A DNA stretch of 64,000 bases from Leucobacter chinensis. Lineage in GTDB: Bacteria > Actinomycetota > Actinomycetes > Actinomycetales > Microbacteriaceae. Under the pieces are notes generated by a model. That model was given only the letters and a program-made list of their open reading frames with translations, made no database searches and was not told where the DNA came from. Shown here piece after piece: positions 1 to 9,945 of the stretch (position 1 is the stretch's first letter; the number at the start of each line of letters is the position of its first letter). The DNA is taken from the NCBI RefSeq assembly GCF_019049105.1, contig NZ_JAHQZR010000012.1, forward strand, positions 45,998 to 109,997, read 5' to 3'. The position numbers were made by a program, and so were the translations under genes.

Positions 1-535
1 GAAAGAACGTTTCGATCGGCCCAGCGCCAAGGTTCATGGCCGCCATCTCGAGCCGGCGGTCAACCGACGAGAGTGAAGCAATGACGTTGATCATGACGTA
101 TGGCACCCCGAGCGAGGTGTGCACGAGCACGAAACCGATCATCGTTTCAGTGAGGCCGAGCCCCAAAAAGGTGATGTAGACGGCAAGCCCAACAATGACG
201 AATGGCACGATGAGTGGCGAGAGCAGAATCGCCATGACTGGGCCACGAAAGGGAATCTTACCGCGCACGATCGCGAGGGCCGCGAGCGTTCCGAGTACCA
301 CCGAACAAAGCGCTGAGAGCAGCGCGATGGTAAGACTGTTGAGGGCAGATTCGATCCACGAATAATCGTTGATGAGCGCTTCGTACCACTGCAGCGTGAA
401 GCCGCTCGGCGGGAACGCGAGAAACGAGCTCTCTGAAAATGACATCGGCACGATGACGAGAATCGGTGAGAGTAAGTAGAGGCCGATGAGCGCCGCGAGC
501 ACGACAAGCCCGGTGCGAGTGAGAATCTTGGTCAT
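1..535 (-). CDS. Polyamine-type ABC transporter permease (PotC-like), partial at window edge
   Basis: Second inner-membrane permease of a binding-protein-dependent ABC importer of the spermidine/putrescine (PotC) family. About 178 residues are visible and the C-terminus lies beyond base 1. An N-terminal membrane helix (LVVLAALIGLYLL) is followed by further hydrophobic segments. The visible end carries the EAA-loop motif EMAAMNLGAGPIETFF, which docks onto the ATPase. The ATG at 535 overlaps the TGA of the upstream permease in an ATGA arrangement, so the two are translationally coupled. The ATPase gene is presumably just outside the window. Substrate specificity cannot be read from a permease; polyamine is a family-level guess. 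Confidence 0.9.
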   Translation of the reverse strand, partial: MTKILTRTGLVVLAALIGLYLLSPILVIVPMSFSESSFLAFPPSGFTLQWYEALINDYSWIESALNSLTIALLSALCSVVLGTLAALAIVRGKIPFRGPVMAILLSPLIVPFVIVGLAVYITFLGLGLTETMIGFVLVHTSLGVPYVMINVIASLSSVDRRLEMAAMNLGAGPIETFF

Positions 536-1443
536 GACTGCCTCAACAATGCTTTCTCAAGGTTCAGGAACTTTGACGCGATGCCGAGCAGCAGAAGCGT
601 CGTCGCGAGCAGCAGTGTCGCGAGTGCAGCCGCGAAACCGTATCGCAAGACGGCCGAGACCTGTTGCACGATCAGCTCACCGATCATCATGTTCTCGGGG
701 CCGCCAAGCAACGCCGGGGTGATGTAGTAGCCAAGCGCCTGAATAAAGGTGAGCAGCAGGCCGGCGGCAACGCCAGGCATGCTGAGCGGCACGAAGATGC
801 GCCAGAAGGCACCCGAGGGGCGCGCGCCAAGGTTCTGCGCCGCAAGACCAAGCTTTCGGTCGATGCCCGACATGGCCGCATACATGGGCAGAACTGCGAA
901 CGGGAGTGAGACCTGGACCATGCCGAAGACGACGCCGCCTGCGGTGCGCAGCATCGTAACGGGGTCGTCGATGAGGCCAGCGTCAATCGCAAGGGTGTTG
1001 AGCACGCCGGTGTCGCGCAAGAGAATCACGAGCGCGAAGCTGCGCACGAGCACACTCGTCCAGAACGGAATAAGCACGAGAACGAGCATCACCTTGCGCC
1101 AGAACGGCTTTGCGAGCGTCATGAGGTACGCGTAGGGGTACGCGAGCACGAGCGTCACCGCCGTCACAAGAAAGGCGATAAGGAAGGTGTTGAGCAGAAC
1201 CCTCGTGTAGAGCGATTCTGAGAAGATCGCGACGTAGTTGCCGAACCCGGGTTCGGGGTCAACGAAGCTACGCCACAGCATCGCGATCAAGGGAATGAGA
1301 AAGACAAGAACGAGAAAAAGCACGAGCGGGAGCGCGAGGGCGCCCCACCCGTCGATGCGAAAGAGTGATCGCATCGACCGGCGGGGCTGAGCCTCTGGCG
1401 TGGCAGCCACGCCCGGCTCGTGCTGCAGTGTTGGCTGGCTCAC
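532..1443 (-). CDS. Polyamine-type ABC transporter permease (PotB-like)
   Basis: 303-residue inner-membrane permease of the PotB/PotH family, partner of the following PotC-like subunit. The first ~35 residues are cytosolic and basic, followed by about six hydrophobic segments. The EAA loop reads GLAAQNLGARPSGAFW near residue 205. The start is a GTG one base after the stop of the binding-protein gene, so coupling is likely. With the lipoprotein and the next permease it forms the core of one importer. Family is clear; substrate is inferred only as polyamine-like or another small cationic or organic solute. Confidence 0.92.
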   Translation of the reverse strand: MSQPTLQHEPGVAATPEAQPRRSMRSLFRIDGWGALALPLVLFLVLVFLIPLIAMLWRSFVDPEPGFGNYVAIFSESLYTRVLLNTFLIAFLVTAVTLVLAYPYAYLMTLAKPFWRKVMLVLVLIPFWTSVLVRSFALVILLRDTGVLNTLAIDAGLIDDPVTMLRTAGGVVFGMVQVSLPFAVLPMYAAMSGIDRKLGLAAQNLGARPSGAFWRIFVPLSMPGVAAGLLLTFIQALGYYITPALLGGPENMMIGELIVQQVSAVLRYGFAAALATLLLATTLLLLGIASKFLNLEKALLRQS

Positions 1444-1444
1444 G

Positions 1445-2509
1445 TTACTTGGCTACCCAGACGTTGAACTGTTCGGTTGCGGGGCCATAGTGCTCGGCCC
1501 AGTAGTTGTAGTCGATCACCGCGGCCGAGACCCCGTTGACCGCTTCGCTCCCAGCAAGGTCATTACTCACCTCGTCGTCGAGGTATTCGAGCGCGTCGGG
1601 TGAGGCGGTTCCGTACCCTGACTCGATGGCCTGCTTCGACTGCGCTTCGGGGTTCGTGAGGAACCAGAGCATCCACTCCTGCGCCTTGTCAGCGTTGGCG
1701 TAGCCGGCCGGAATCACAACGTGGTCATACGAGATGAGGTTTTCGTTGTACTCGTTGGCAACCGGGAGTCCCTCGCCTGCGGCCTGGGTGATGCGACCGT
1801 TCCAGGCCTGTACCAGCGGCGCCTCGCCACTCGAGACAAGCTGTACCTGCTCGTCACCGGTGTCGTACCAAACGATGTGGTCTTTGATCGTGTCAAGCTT
1901 CGCAAAGGCACGGTCGAGATCGAGCGGGTACAGGTCTTCGGGCGCGACGCCATCGGCGAGCAGAGCCGCCTCGAAAGCGCCGCCGGTCACATAGCGCCAG
2001 AAGCCGCGCTTACCCGGAAATTTCTCGACATCAAAGAACTCTTCCCATGTTGTCGGGTGCGCGTCGGTAAAGGTCTCGGTGTTGTAGGCAATGCTGAAGG
2101 TGTACTGCAGAATCGGGATGCCACACTCGTTCACCTGCACGTCAGAGACGTTGGCTTTCTTCGCCGCTGCGACCACCTCGTCGCTCAGCTTCTCGAGTTT
2201 GCCCTCGGCACAAGCGGTTGCCGAGTAGTTCGGCTCAACCTCGACGACGCCCCAGCTCGGTTTTCCCGCATCGACCATCGCGTCGAGTTTTGCGTAGTCG
2301 GTCGGCTGATCCTGGCGGATCGTCATGCCCACTTCTTTGGCCCAGGGTTCGAACACGGTCGAGACGTGTGCCCGCTGAGCGCCGCCGCCCCACATGGTAA
2401 CGGTAAGGGCATCTTCTGACTTACCTCCCCCGCCACCGCTGCAGCCGGTGAGCGCGAGAGCGCCGGCTGCGATGAGCGCCGTGCCCGAGAGAAATCTACG
2501 TACTGACAT
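1445..2509 (-). CDS. ABC transporter substrate-binding lipoprotein (PotD-like)
   Basis: 354-residue extracellular solute-binding protein that would be lipid-anchored. It has a lipoprotein signal (MSVRRFLSGTALIAAGALAL) with the lipobox LTGC, then a Gly-rich linker and a PotD/SBP-family-1 fold (TVTMWGGGAQRAHV, VEVEPNYSA, TWEEFFDVEKFPGKRG). The start is an ATG with an AAGGAGGACG ribosome-binding site just upstream. First gene of the transporter operon. Its promoter region holds a perfect interrupted palindrome (separate entry). Family members bind spermidine, putrescine, thiamine, iron or opine-like solutes, so the ligand is open. Confidence 0.92.
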   Translation of the reverse strand: MSVRRFLSGTALIAAGALALTGCSGGGGGKSEDALTVTMWGGGAQRAHVSTVFEPWAKEVGMTIRQDQPTDYAKLDAMVDAGKPSWGVVEVEPNYSATACAEGKLEKLSDEVVAAAKKANVSDVQVNECGIPILQYTFSIAYNTETFTDAHPTTWEEFFDVEKFPGKRGFWRYVTGGAFEAALLADGVAPEDLYPLDLDRAFAKLDTIKDHIVWYDTGDEQVQLVSSGEAPLVQAWNGRITQAAGEGLPVANEYNENLISYDHVVIPAGYANADKAQEWMLWFLTNPEAQSKQAIESGYGTASPDALEYLDDEVSNDLAGSEAVNGVSAAVIDYNYWAEHYGPATEQFNVWVAK

Positions 2510-2537
2510 GGTTCGTCCTCCTTGACGTTCCAGTAAA

Positions 2538-2555
2538 TGATTGGCTGACCAATCA
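2538..2555. promoter_or_regulatory. Operator-like palindrome upstream of the first Pot-type operon
   Basis: Perfect interrupted palindrome TGATTGG-CTGA-CCAATCA, centred about 37 bases before the binding-protein start. On the minus strand an AT-rich TAGCTAATAAG, a plausible -10 region, precedes it. Size and symmetry match TetR-family operators. The nearby TetR gene at 9014-9616 is an obvious but unproven candidate. Confidence 0.55.
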
Positions 2556-2651
2556 ACTTATTAGCTATCATGCCCAAGCAAGCAGCAATGCGCAACTGAA
2601 AAATGCAAACAATCACACAACCGTTCACCCCGCCCGGGCCCTGCAGCGGGT

Positions 2652-2695
2652 ACTCGGGGTGACACGAGATTCGCACCGCTCGTGCCACCCCGAGT
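2652..2695 (-). terminator. Stem-loop just after the nitronate monooxygenase-like gene
   Basis: Two 17-base arms (2652-2668 and 2679-2695) pair with one mismatch around a 10-base loop. It begins one base after the stop codon of the preceding minus-strand gene. There is no T-run after it, so it may act as a weak terminator or an mRNA 3' stabiliser. It separates the four-gene acyl-CoA operon from the ABC transporter operon. Confidence 0.6.
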
Positions 2696-2696
2696 C

Positions 2697-3719
<1,023 letters not shown>

Positions 3720-5360
3720 TCAGGCGTCTCGTGACGCGAGCATGTCGGCGGCTGCGCGGCCGCCCTCACGAAGGTGGATCACGGTTGGCCGATCGGCTGC
3801 GAGCGCCTCACGCACCGCCTCGCCCAACTGATCGTCGCGGTCGACGCGCACCCCGTGGCAGCCGAGTGATTGGCCGAGCTGCACGAAATCGGGGCCGCCG
3901 AGCGCGACCGAGTGGATCGGCTCGTCACGATCGGCCATCTCGTTGCGAATCTCGCCGTAGCCTCCGTTATCAGAGATAATCACGGGCAACGCAATACCAA
4001 GTTCAGCGGCCGTTGCGAGCTCCTGCACCGTGAACATGATGCCCCCGTCACCCTGGATAACGACGACGGGTGCGTCAGGCTGAGCAAGCTTCGCACCAAT
4101 GCCGGCGGGAAGCCCGAAGCCAAGGGTACCGACGCCGGTGGGAAACATGAATGCGTTCGGTCGGCTCAATTGCAGCTGACCGAGCGCCCCATAGTAGGCC
4201 ACCATGGCGTTATCGGCAGCGATGATCGCGTCGTCGGGAAGTGCCTCGGCGAGCGACTGCATCGCCGCGAGCCAGGTCTCTCCCTCGGCAGCGCGCTCCT
4301 CACGCACCCCCGCGAGAGCGCGCTCGAACCAGGCGGCTGAAGCCCCCGAGCGGTCGCGCTCTACAACGACCTCGGTGAGCGCGGCGAGCGTCGCGGCCGC
4401 GTCGCCCACGAGCGCGACGCTCGGGGTGATGTTCGTGACGACGGCGGCCGGGTCGATGTCGACGCGCACCAGTTTCGCGGCGCAGTCGGGCACGCCGATC
4501 CACCAGTCTGAGGGTGCGAACTCGGTGCCGACCGCGATAACCGCATCGGCGCTTTCGGCGGCGGCAACGATCGATGGATGTTGCAGGCCCGCGCCGAGCG
4601 CGAGCGGGTGTCGCTCATCGAAGTTGCCTTTGCCGTTGGTCGTCGTCGCGACGCCAGCGCCGAGCTTCTCGGCGAGCGCCTGCACCTCGCCGGTCGCAGC
4701 GCGGGCTCCCCCGCCCACGACAAGCAGCACGCGTTCGGCACCGTCAAGCAGCACTCGAGCGCTGTCGAGCTCAGCCGCTGCCGGCATGATGGGCGCTGGG
4801 GCTGGCACTGGCGCAACGAGCGTAATCTCGCCAACAGCATCGAGCAGGTCGAGCGGCACCTCGAGGTATTCAGAACGTGGCCGCCCAGCCGTCATCCGAG
4901 CGAAGGCCTGAGCCACCGCCCCGGGAATCTCTTGCAGAGACTCAACCCGGTGGCTCTCGGTGACGAGGCCAGAAAATACCGCCCGCTGGTTTTTAAGTTC
5001 GTGCAACAGCCCGTTGCCGTGGCTCGGATGCCCCGTCGGCATGCCCGGCGCAATGAGCAGCGTGGGCACCGAGTCAGAGTTCGCTTGGGCGAGCGCCGCA
5101 GCCGCATTTAACGCGGCAGGGCCCGTCGTTGTGATGACCACCCCAACGCGGCCTGAAGCACGTGAATAGCCATCGGCCGCATAACCGGCACCCTGCTCGT
5201 GCCTCGGCGTCACATTGCGAATGCCGTGGGCCGGCATCGCCGCGAACACCGCGAGGTTGTGTGTACCGGGAATGCCGAACACCGTGTCGACCCCGTGGGC
5301 GGCGAGTGCCCTCACGAGCGCCTCGCCACCCGTCATGGTGGCTGCGGTTGGGGTGGTCAT
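3720..5360 (-). CDS. Thiamine-diphosphate-dependent decarboxylase/synthase (IlvB-like family)
   Basis: 546-residue ThDP enzyme with the acetolactate synthase / benzoylformate decarboxylase layout: N-terminal Pyr domain (catalytic glutamate in PRHEQGAGYAADGYSRASG near residue 55), central nucleotide-binding-like domain, C-terminal PP domain (GDGGIMFTVQEL through IISDNGGYGEIRN). The family covers 2-oxoacid decarboxylases, oxalyl- or 2-hydroxyacyl-CoA lyases and 2-ketoarginine decarboxylase (AruI). With a polyamine-type importer next door an AruI-like role is possible, and a CoA-substrate lyase is equally compatible with the CoA ligase. It is not a housekeeping IlvB, since no IlvN partner is present. 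Strong AAGGAG site before the ATG. Confidence 0.85.
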   Translation of the reverse strand: MTTPTAATMTGGEALVRALAAHGVDTVFGIPGTHNLAVFAAMPAHGIRNVTPRHEQGAGYAADGYSRASGRVGVVITTTGPAALNAAAALAQANSDSVPTLLIAPGMPTGHPSHGNGLLHELKNQRAVFSGLVTESHRVESLQEIPGAVAQAFARMTAGRPRSEYLEVPLDLLDAVGEITLVAPVPAPAPIMPAAAELDSARVLLDGAERVLLVVGGGARAATGEVQALAEKLGAGVATTTNGKGNFDERHPLALGAGLQHPSIVAAAESADAVIAVGTEFAPSDWWIGVPDCAAKLVRVDIDPAAVVTNITPSVALVGDAAATLAALTEVVVERDRSGASAAWFERALAGVREERAAEGETWLAAMQSLAEALPDDAIIAADNAMVAYYGALGQLQLSRPNAFMFPTGVGTLGFGLPAGIGAKLAQPDAPVVVIQGDGGIMFTVQELATAAELGIALPVIISDNGGYGEIRNEMADRDEPIHSVALGGPDFVQLGQSLGCHGVRVDRDDQLGEAVREALAADRPTVIHLREGGRAAADMLASRDA

Positions 5361-5391
5361 CGTTGACTCCTTCGATTGAACTGCTCAGTGT

Positions 5392-6555
5392 TTACAGGTT
5401 GCGCGAGATGATGAGGCGCATGATGTCTGACGTGCCCTCTTCGATCTCTTCGAGCTTCGCATCGCGCATCCACTGCTCAACCGGGAACTCACGCGAGTAG
5501 CCCCACCCGCCGAGCGTCTGCACGGCAGCCCAGGTGCAGAACGCCGCGGTCTCTGACGCCTGCAGCTTCGCCATCGCGGCAACCTCGCCGACGGGCTTGC
5601 CCTGGTCGAACATGGTTGCGGCCTGCAGCGTCTGCAACCATGCCGCGTTGATGCGCGTCGCCATGTCTGCGAGGCGGAACGAGACGGCCTGGTTCTCAAT
5701 GATCGGCTTGCCGAAGGTCTCGCGCTCACGAGCGTAGTTCGTCGCGTACTCGAGTGCGGCACGGGCAATGCCGGTTGCCGCCGCCGCGAGCACGATACGC
5801 GAGGCGTCGAAGGTCTTCATGAGGCCGAGGAAGCCCTGCCCCTCTTCGCCGAGACGGTTCGCCTCGGGAATGAACACGTCGTCGAAGAAGAGTTCGCGGC
5901 ACTGAATCGCGCGCTGACCCATCTTCTTCATGGGCTCGCCGTAGCTAAAGCCCTCTGCATCGCTGCGCATCAAGAATGCACTGACCCCGCGCGAGCGCTG
6001 TGACGGGTCGGTCTTGGCGAAGACGACGTACTGGTCTGCGATGCCAGCGTTCGAGATCCACACCTTCTGGCCTTTGAGTAGGTAACCGCCCTCGGTGGGG
6101 GTCGCGGTCATCGTCATCGACGCAGCATCAGAACCAGCGCCTGGCTCGGTCGTCGCGAGCGCCGTGTAGAGAGGCGTGTCTCCCGTGAGCGGGCGCAGCC
6201 ACTCCTCTTTCTGCTCGTCAGTGCCGAGCACGAGCAGCGGGTCGGCGAAGAACCCGTTCGAGCACAAGAAGTTGCCGATACCGAGGTCGCCCCAGCACAA
6301 GCGCTCCTGCACGAGGCACTGCGTGAAGAGGTCGGTGTAGCCGCCACCGCCAAACTGCTCGGGAATCATGAAGTCGGTGATGCCGACCTTCGCCGCCTCC
6401 TGAAACAGGTCGACCGGTGAGCCGCTGTCGGCCTCATCGACCGACTTCGCAATCGGGCGAATTTTCTCTTTTGCGAACGTATCGCACAGCTCGACAATGG
6501 CTTCTTGCTCGTCGGTGAGCGTGAAGATTGAGCGAGTGACATCCATCAAATCCAT
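5392..6555 (-). CDS. Acyl-CoA dehydrogenase
   Basis: 387-residue FAD-dependent acyl-CoA dehydrogenase that would make a 2,3-enoyl-CoA and pass electrons to ETF. Three domains are visible: helical N-terminal, central beta domain (ATTEPGAGSDAASM, KVWISNAGIADQYVVFAKT), and C-terminal helical domain ending in EIEEGTSDIMRLIISRNL, where the Glu before GTSDI is the usual catalytic base. An upstream ATG at 6570 is in frame, but an AAAGGA site sits six bases before the ATG at 6555 and inside the longer reading, so 6555 is preferred. It follows the CoA ligase by 26 bases in the same operon. Confidence 0.92.
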   Translation of the reverse strand: MDLMDVTRSIFTLTDEQEAIVELCDTFAKEKIRPIAKSVDEADSGSPVDLFQEAAKVGITDFMIPEQFGGGGYTDLFTQCLVQERLCWGDLGIGNFLCSNGFFADPLLVLGTDEQKEEWLRPLTGDTPLYTALATTEPGAGSDAASMTMTATPTEGGYLLKGQKVWISNAGIADQYVVFAKTDPSQRSRGVSAFLMRSDAEGFSYGEPMKKMGQRAIQCRELFFDDVFIPEANRLGEEGQGFLGLMKTFDASRIVLAAAATGIARAALEYATNYARERETFGKPIIENQAVSFRLADMATRINAAWLQTLQAATMFDQGKPVGEVAAMAKLQASETAAFCTWAAVQTLGGWGYSREFPVEQWMRDAKLEEIEEGTSDIMRLIISRNL

Positions 6556-6581
6556 GAGGGATCCTTTCATTACGGAGCGTG

Positions 6582-8660
6582 TTAAGCAGTTTCGGTGGGT
6601 TCTAGGGTTGGCAAAGCAAGGCAGTCGACGGCGAGCGAGCCCTTCACGCCGACCCGCACCGGGTTGAGCTCAATCTCGGCAACATCGGGTGATGCTGCGA
6701 GTGTATAGCTGAGCACCGACACGGTACGGGCGAGGGCATCGACGTCGAGCGCATCGCGCCCGCGCCACTCGCCAAGCAGAGGCGCGCTCGTGAGACCGAG
6801 AATCATGCCGCGTGCATCAGCAACGCTCACGGGGCCGAGCTCGATCGCGATGTCGCCCCAAATCTCGGTTGCGGTGCCGCCGGTCCCGACGGTCGCCACG
6901 ATGCCGAAGCCCGGGTCCCGGCGCACCGAGACAATGTACTCGGCCACATCGAGGCGCGTATCTTGGAGCTCGAGCGTGTAGGGCCCGTCGCCTAGCCGCT
7001 CGTGCATCTCTTCAAACGCCTCGGCAGCGGCCTCACCGGTATCGAGCCCGAGTCGCACGCCATCGTGCTCGGTCTTGTGCGCAAGCCACGCGGCCTTCAG
7101 CACGACGGTCGCACCAAACTCGATCGCAGCGAGCGCCGCCTCATCGCGAGTTCGCACGATGCGCATTTCGGGAAACTCAATGCCTGCGGCCGCGAGCTCT
7201 TCACGCACCTGAATGTTATCGGCGCCCTTCGTGATGCGCTTCGCGTCGCGATCGCGCACATCAGGCCGCGGATCCTGCGAAGCCGTGCACGAGAGCGCAA
7301 TCGCCGAGAGCACATCTTCGATACGATCGGTCACGGGTACCCCGTTCTCGCGCAACTGCTGCGACACGACCGACTGGGCCTCCATCGCGTGAATGAGCAC
7401 GGGTGCGGCGTCGCTCCTCGCATCACGCATCATCCGCCCCGCGACCGCGAGCTCTGCCTCGTGCAATGCGGGGGTATCGAAACCGTAGCTCCCGAAGTAC
7501 CCCGAAAGCACGACCGCATCGACCTCGCCACTCGTTGCGAGCACGTTCGTCAGCGTGGCATAGAGCGTCATGTCGGCTTCGCCTGCTCCGGCAAGATCAA
7601 TGGGGTTGCGCGTCGATGCCCCATCGGGAAGCACCGCGGCGAGCTGCTCACGCAGTTGGGCGCTGAGGGCCGGGAGTTCAAGCCCGAGACGGGCCGCCTC
7701 GTCGGCCGCGATACCACCTTGGCCACCGCTATCGCTCACAACCGCAACTCGCGGACCCCGGCACACGACGCCCTTCTCGACGAGCTCGGCAAGCCGCACG
7801 AGCTCGCTCGGTGTGCTCACTCGCACAGCGCCGACCTGGCGACAAGCCGCGTCAACGAGCTCAATAGCCGAGGTCATGGCTCCGGTGTGCGACTGGGCGA
7901 GGTCGCGGCTCGCGTCACTGTTGCCGGTCGTGAGCACCGCGACGGCTGTTCCCCGTTCACGCACCTCGCGAATCGCGGCAAAAATCTCTTCACCGCGCGA
8001 AAAATCTTCCATGTAGATCGCGAGGGTTCTCGTCTGCTCGTCGCTGGCAAGCGAGCGGATCACATCTGCCGCGTGCACGTCGCTCTGGTTCCCGAGCGAC
8101 ACGAAGCGCGAAATACCCACTCCGGCCTTGCGCCCGAGTGCGGCGATCTCGCTCCCGAGCTGCCCGCTCTGCGAGATCACGGCGAGCGAACCCGGCATCA
8201 TTTCGCCCCACATGAGTTGCAGCTGCGATGAGCCCGAGAAAATACCGAGGCTGTTCGGGCCGATCATGCGGGCGTTGTGCTCGCGCATCAGTTCAACGAG
8301 TGCCGCCTCATCGGGAACCCTCGCCGTAATGATAAGAAACGAGCGCGCCCCCATCTCGAGCGCTTCGGTGATGGTCGAGTGCACGAGGTGCCCCGGTACG
8401 ACGACCACGACAAGCTCGGGAACCTCGGGCAGCCCCTGCAACGAGGTGAACGTATCGTAGCCCGCGATTTGCTTGCCGCTCTTATTGACGAGATACACCC
8501 CGCGGCGGTCGACCCCGGTGAGTGCACCGCGGGCAATCCAGTGCCCCCATTTGGCGGCATCGTTCGAGGCGCCCACGACCGCCACCGACGATGGCTCGTG
8601 GAATGACTCAAGCCCACGACGCACCGCTTCAGGCGCATTGGGGGTTGCAGAAAACTTCAT
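6582..8660 (-). CDS. ADP-forming acyl/acetate-CoA ligase (fused alpha-beta)
   Basis: 692-residue NDP-forming acyl-CoA synthetase that activates a carboxylate with ATP and CoA. Domains in order: CoA-binding Rossmann domain (SVAVVGASNDAAKWGHW, ~residues 25-45), flavodoxin-like domains with the phosphohistidine in QSHTGAM (~260), and an ATP-grasp domain from ~480 (ATVVLKAAWLAHKTEHDGVR). Both half-enzymes are present on one chain. It is the first gene of the acyl-CoA operon, with an AAGGAG site and a good promoter upstream. It probably supplies the CoA ester for the dehydrogenase. Substrate is unknown; pimeloyl-, acetyl- and branched-chain-type relatives exist. Confidence 0.9.
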   Translation of the reverse strand: MKFSATPNAPEAVRRGLESFHEPSSVAVVGASNDAAKWGHWIARGALTGVDRRGVYLVNKSGKQIAGYDTFTSLQGLPEVPELVVVVVPGHLVHSTITEALEMGARSFLIITARVPDEAALVELMREHNARMIGPNSLGIFSGSSQLQLMWGEMMPGSLAVISQSGQLGSEIAALGRKAGVGISRFVSLGNQSDVHAADVIRSLASDEQTRTLAIYMEDFSRGEEIFAAIREVRERGTAVAVLTTGNSDASRDLAQSHTGAMTSAIELVDAACRQVGAVRVSTPSELVRLAELVEKGVVCRGPRVAVVSDSGGQGGIAADEAARLGLELPALSAQLREQLAAVLPDGASTRNPIDLAGAGEADMTLYATLTNVLATSGEVDAVVLSGYFGSYGFDTPALHEAELAVAGRMMRDARSDAAPVLIHAMEAQSVVSQQLRENGVPVTDRIEDVLSAIALSCTASQDPRPDVRDRDAKRITKGADNIQVREELAAAGIEFPEMRIVRTRDEAALAAIEFGATVVLKAAWLAHKTEHDGVRLGLDTGEAAAEAFEEMHERLGDGPYTLELQDTRLDVAEYIVSVRRDPGFGIVATVGTGGTATEIWGDIAIELGPVSVADARGMILGLTSAPLLGEWRGRDALDVDALARTVSVLSYTLAASPDVAEIELNPVRVGVKGSLAVDCLALPTLEPTETA

Positions 8661-9013
8661 CGTTCTCCTTGGCTCGGCATCATTGCTCTGAGGGGCTTCT
8701 TGCCCCAGGAATTGAATCTTATTTGACTCTTCAGTTAATTAAATAGTCGCGGGGGCATTCTGTCAAGGGCGTGGCCTTGAAATTTTTGCCGCCCTCCGAG
8801 CCGCGCGCCTCCGCGAGCGCCTTGACTAGCGAAATTGTTTACACTTTCGGGCCGTTTTCGGCTGATTTCACCTCAAAAGTGCAAACAATTTCGCTTCCAC
8901 GGGTGCGCAGGCGGGTGCCGGACAGTCGCGAGCACCGTATTGCGGGTGATCCGCTGCCCTCGAAAACTCACGCGGGATGCGCATTCCCCTGCGTCGGGAG
9001 CAAAACCCGCGCG
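8661..9013. other. Gene-free stretch between CoA ligase and TetR genes, with long inverted repeat
   Basis: 353 bases without a credible gene. The left part holds the operon promoter. Two 20-base arms at 8828-8847 and 8876-8895, one mismatch apart, form an inverted repeat around a 28-base spacer. The arms contain GAAATTGTTTACACTTT, AT-richer than the surroundings. This could be a pair of operators, a terminator for the TetR gene, or a remnant of a mobile element. The rest, to 9013, shows nothing I recognise. Confidence 0.5.
8738..8766 (-). promoter_or_regulatory. Promoter of the acyl-CoA operon
   Basis: On the minus strand TTGACA (8761-8766) and TTTAAT (8738-8743) are separated by 17 bases, a near-consensus SigA-type promoter about 80 bases before the CoA ligase start. 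The imperfect palindrome TTAACT-GAAG-AGTCAA (8723-8738) touches the -10 box and would suit a repressor such as the TetR protein encoded just upstream. Confidence 0.65.
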
Positions 9014-9616
9014 CTACCCCGCGTCGACCGCGAGCAGCGTGTCGACGTACTCGTCGCAGAGCCGCGCCATCTCGTCGGGCGTAATCTCGCCCGATTCGAG
9101 CAGCACCTGCACCGCGAGTCCGTCGATCATACTAATCAGTTGGTTCACGACGAGGGCCGTATCAGAGCACTCGAACACGCCGGTCTCGATGCCCTGCGTG
9201 ATGACCGCCCCGATGAGCGCTCGCCACTCACCGTACGCTCTCTCGTTGATGTTGCGCAGGTCGGGGTCTTGCAACGCACCCGTCCAGAGCTGCAGCCACA
9301 CGTGCCACGATTCGACGGTGCGCTCGTCCTGCGGAACGTACGTTCGCAACAGCGCATGCAGCTTCACATCGGCAGGTTCGTCTTTTGCAATAATCGACTT
9401 TCGTCGATCGAGCGAGGCATGAAACGCGTCGTCAAAGGTGGCCCGCAGCAACTCTTCTTTACTGTCGAAGTAATAATGAATGATGCCCGGCGACAGGCTC
9501 GCGGCCTTCGCCACGTCAGACACCCGCAGCAACGTCAAACCGCGCGTCACCAGCACTCGCCTCGTCGCGGCCATGATCTGCTCGCGGCGTTCAGCCTCAA
9601 CACTCGGTCGCGCCAT
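9014..9616 (-). CDS. TetR/AcrR-family transcriptional regulator
   Basis: 200-residue repressor of the TetR family with a BetI-like layout. The N-terminal DNA-binding domain covers about residues 5-55 (REQIMAATRRVLVTRGLTLL, VSDVAKAASLSPGIIHYYFD), where the recognition helix is SPGIIHYYFDSKEEL. The all-helical ligand domain follows, ending with VVNQLISMIDGLAVQVLLES. It lies upstream of the acyl-CoA operon on the same strand, so it most simply controls that operon, probably responding to an acyl-CoA or the imported solute (inference). Confidence 0.9.
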   Translation of the reverse strand: MARPSVEAERREQIMAATRRVLVTRGLTLLRVSDVAKAASLSPGIIHYYFDSKEELLRATFDDAFHASLDRRKSIIAKDEPADVKLHALLRTYVPQDERTVESWHVWLQLWTGALQDPDLRNINERAYGEWRALIGAVITQGIETGVFECSDTALVVNQLISMIDGLAVQVLLESGEITPDEMARLCDEYVDTLLAVDAG

Positions 9617-9791
9617 CGCCCAGGTTCCTTCCGTGCCAGCGGGTATTTCTGCTCATCTTAGCCCTCGAAAGAATGATAGCTACGCTTTCGGTTAAGCTCT
9701 GCGGCTGACGGCCAATATTTTGTGTGGTTCTGCAGTTGCGTTTTGTGCGGATCCTCGCAGTCTCGTCTCAAGCCATTCCCCCACGTCACCC

Positions 9792-9844
9792 TGTGGTCAA
9801 AAAGTGTCAAAAACCCTGCCGGGAATCGACACTTTTTGGCCACA
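9792..9844. repeat. Dispersed hairpin, family B copy 1
   Basis: Arms 9792-9808 and 9828-9844 pair over 17 bases with one mismatch. The core GGTCAAAAAGTGTC / GACACTTTTTGGCC is shared with the perfect hairpin at 56708-56763. A-run, GC stem and T-run give the look of a bidirectional intrinsic terminator. It lies beyond the tRNA-Ser terminator. Confidence 0.7.
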
Positions 9845-9904
9845 CGACGGGAGAAAGTAGCCACACGGAACGCTCCTGCGCGGTACACGTACGCAGCCAA
9901 CGCA

Positions 9905-9945
9905 AAACCCCCGCCGATCCGCTCTGGGCGGATCACGCGGGGGTT
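9905..9945 (-). terminator. Intrinsic terminator of tRNA-Ser(GCU)
   Basis: On the minus strand AACCCCCGC pairs with GCGGGGGTT, with an inner GATCCGC / GCGGATC stem, followed by TTTTGCG. It begins a few bases after the encoded CCA of the tRNA. Confidence 0.8.

Noticed and set aside
6555..6570. Longer start of the acyl-CoA dehydrogenase (MKGSL...)
   Set aside because: The AAAGGA site for the ATG at 6555 lies within those five codons.
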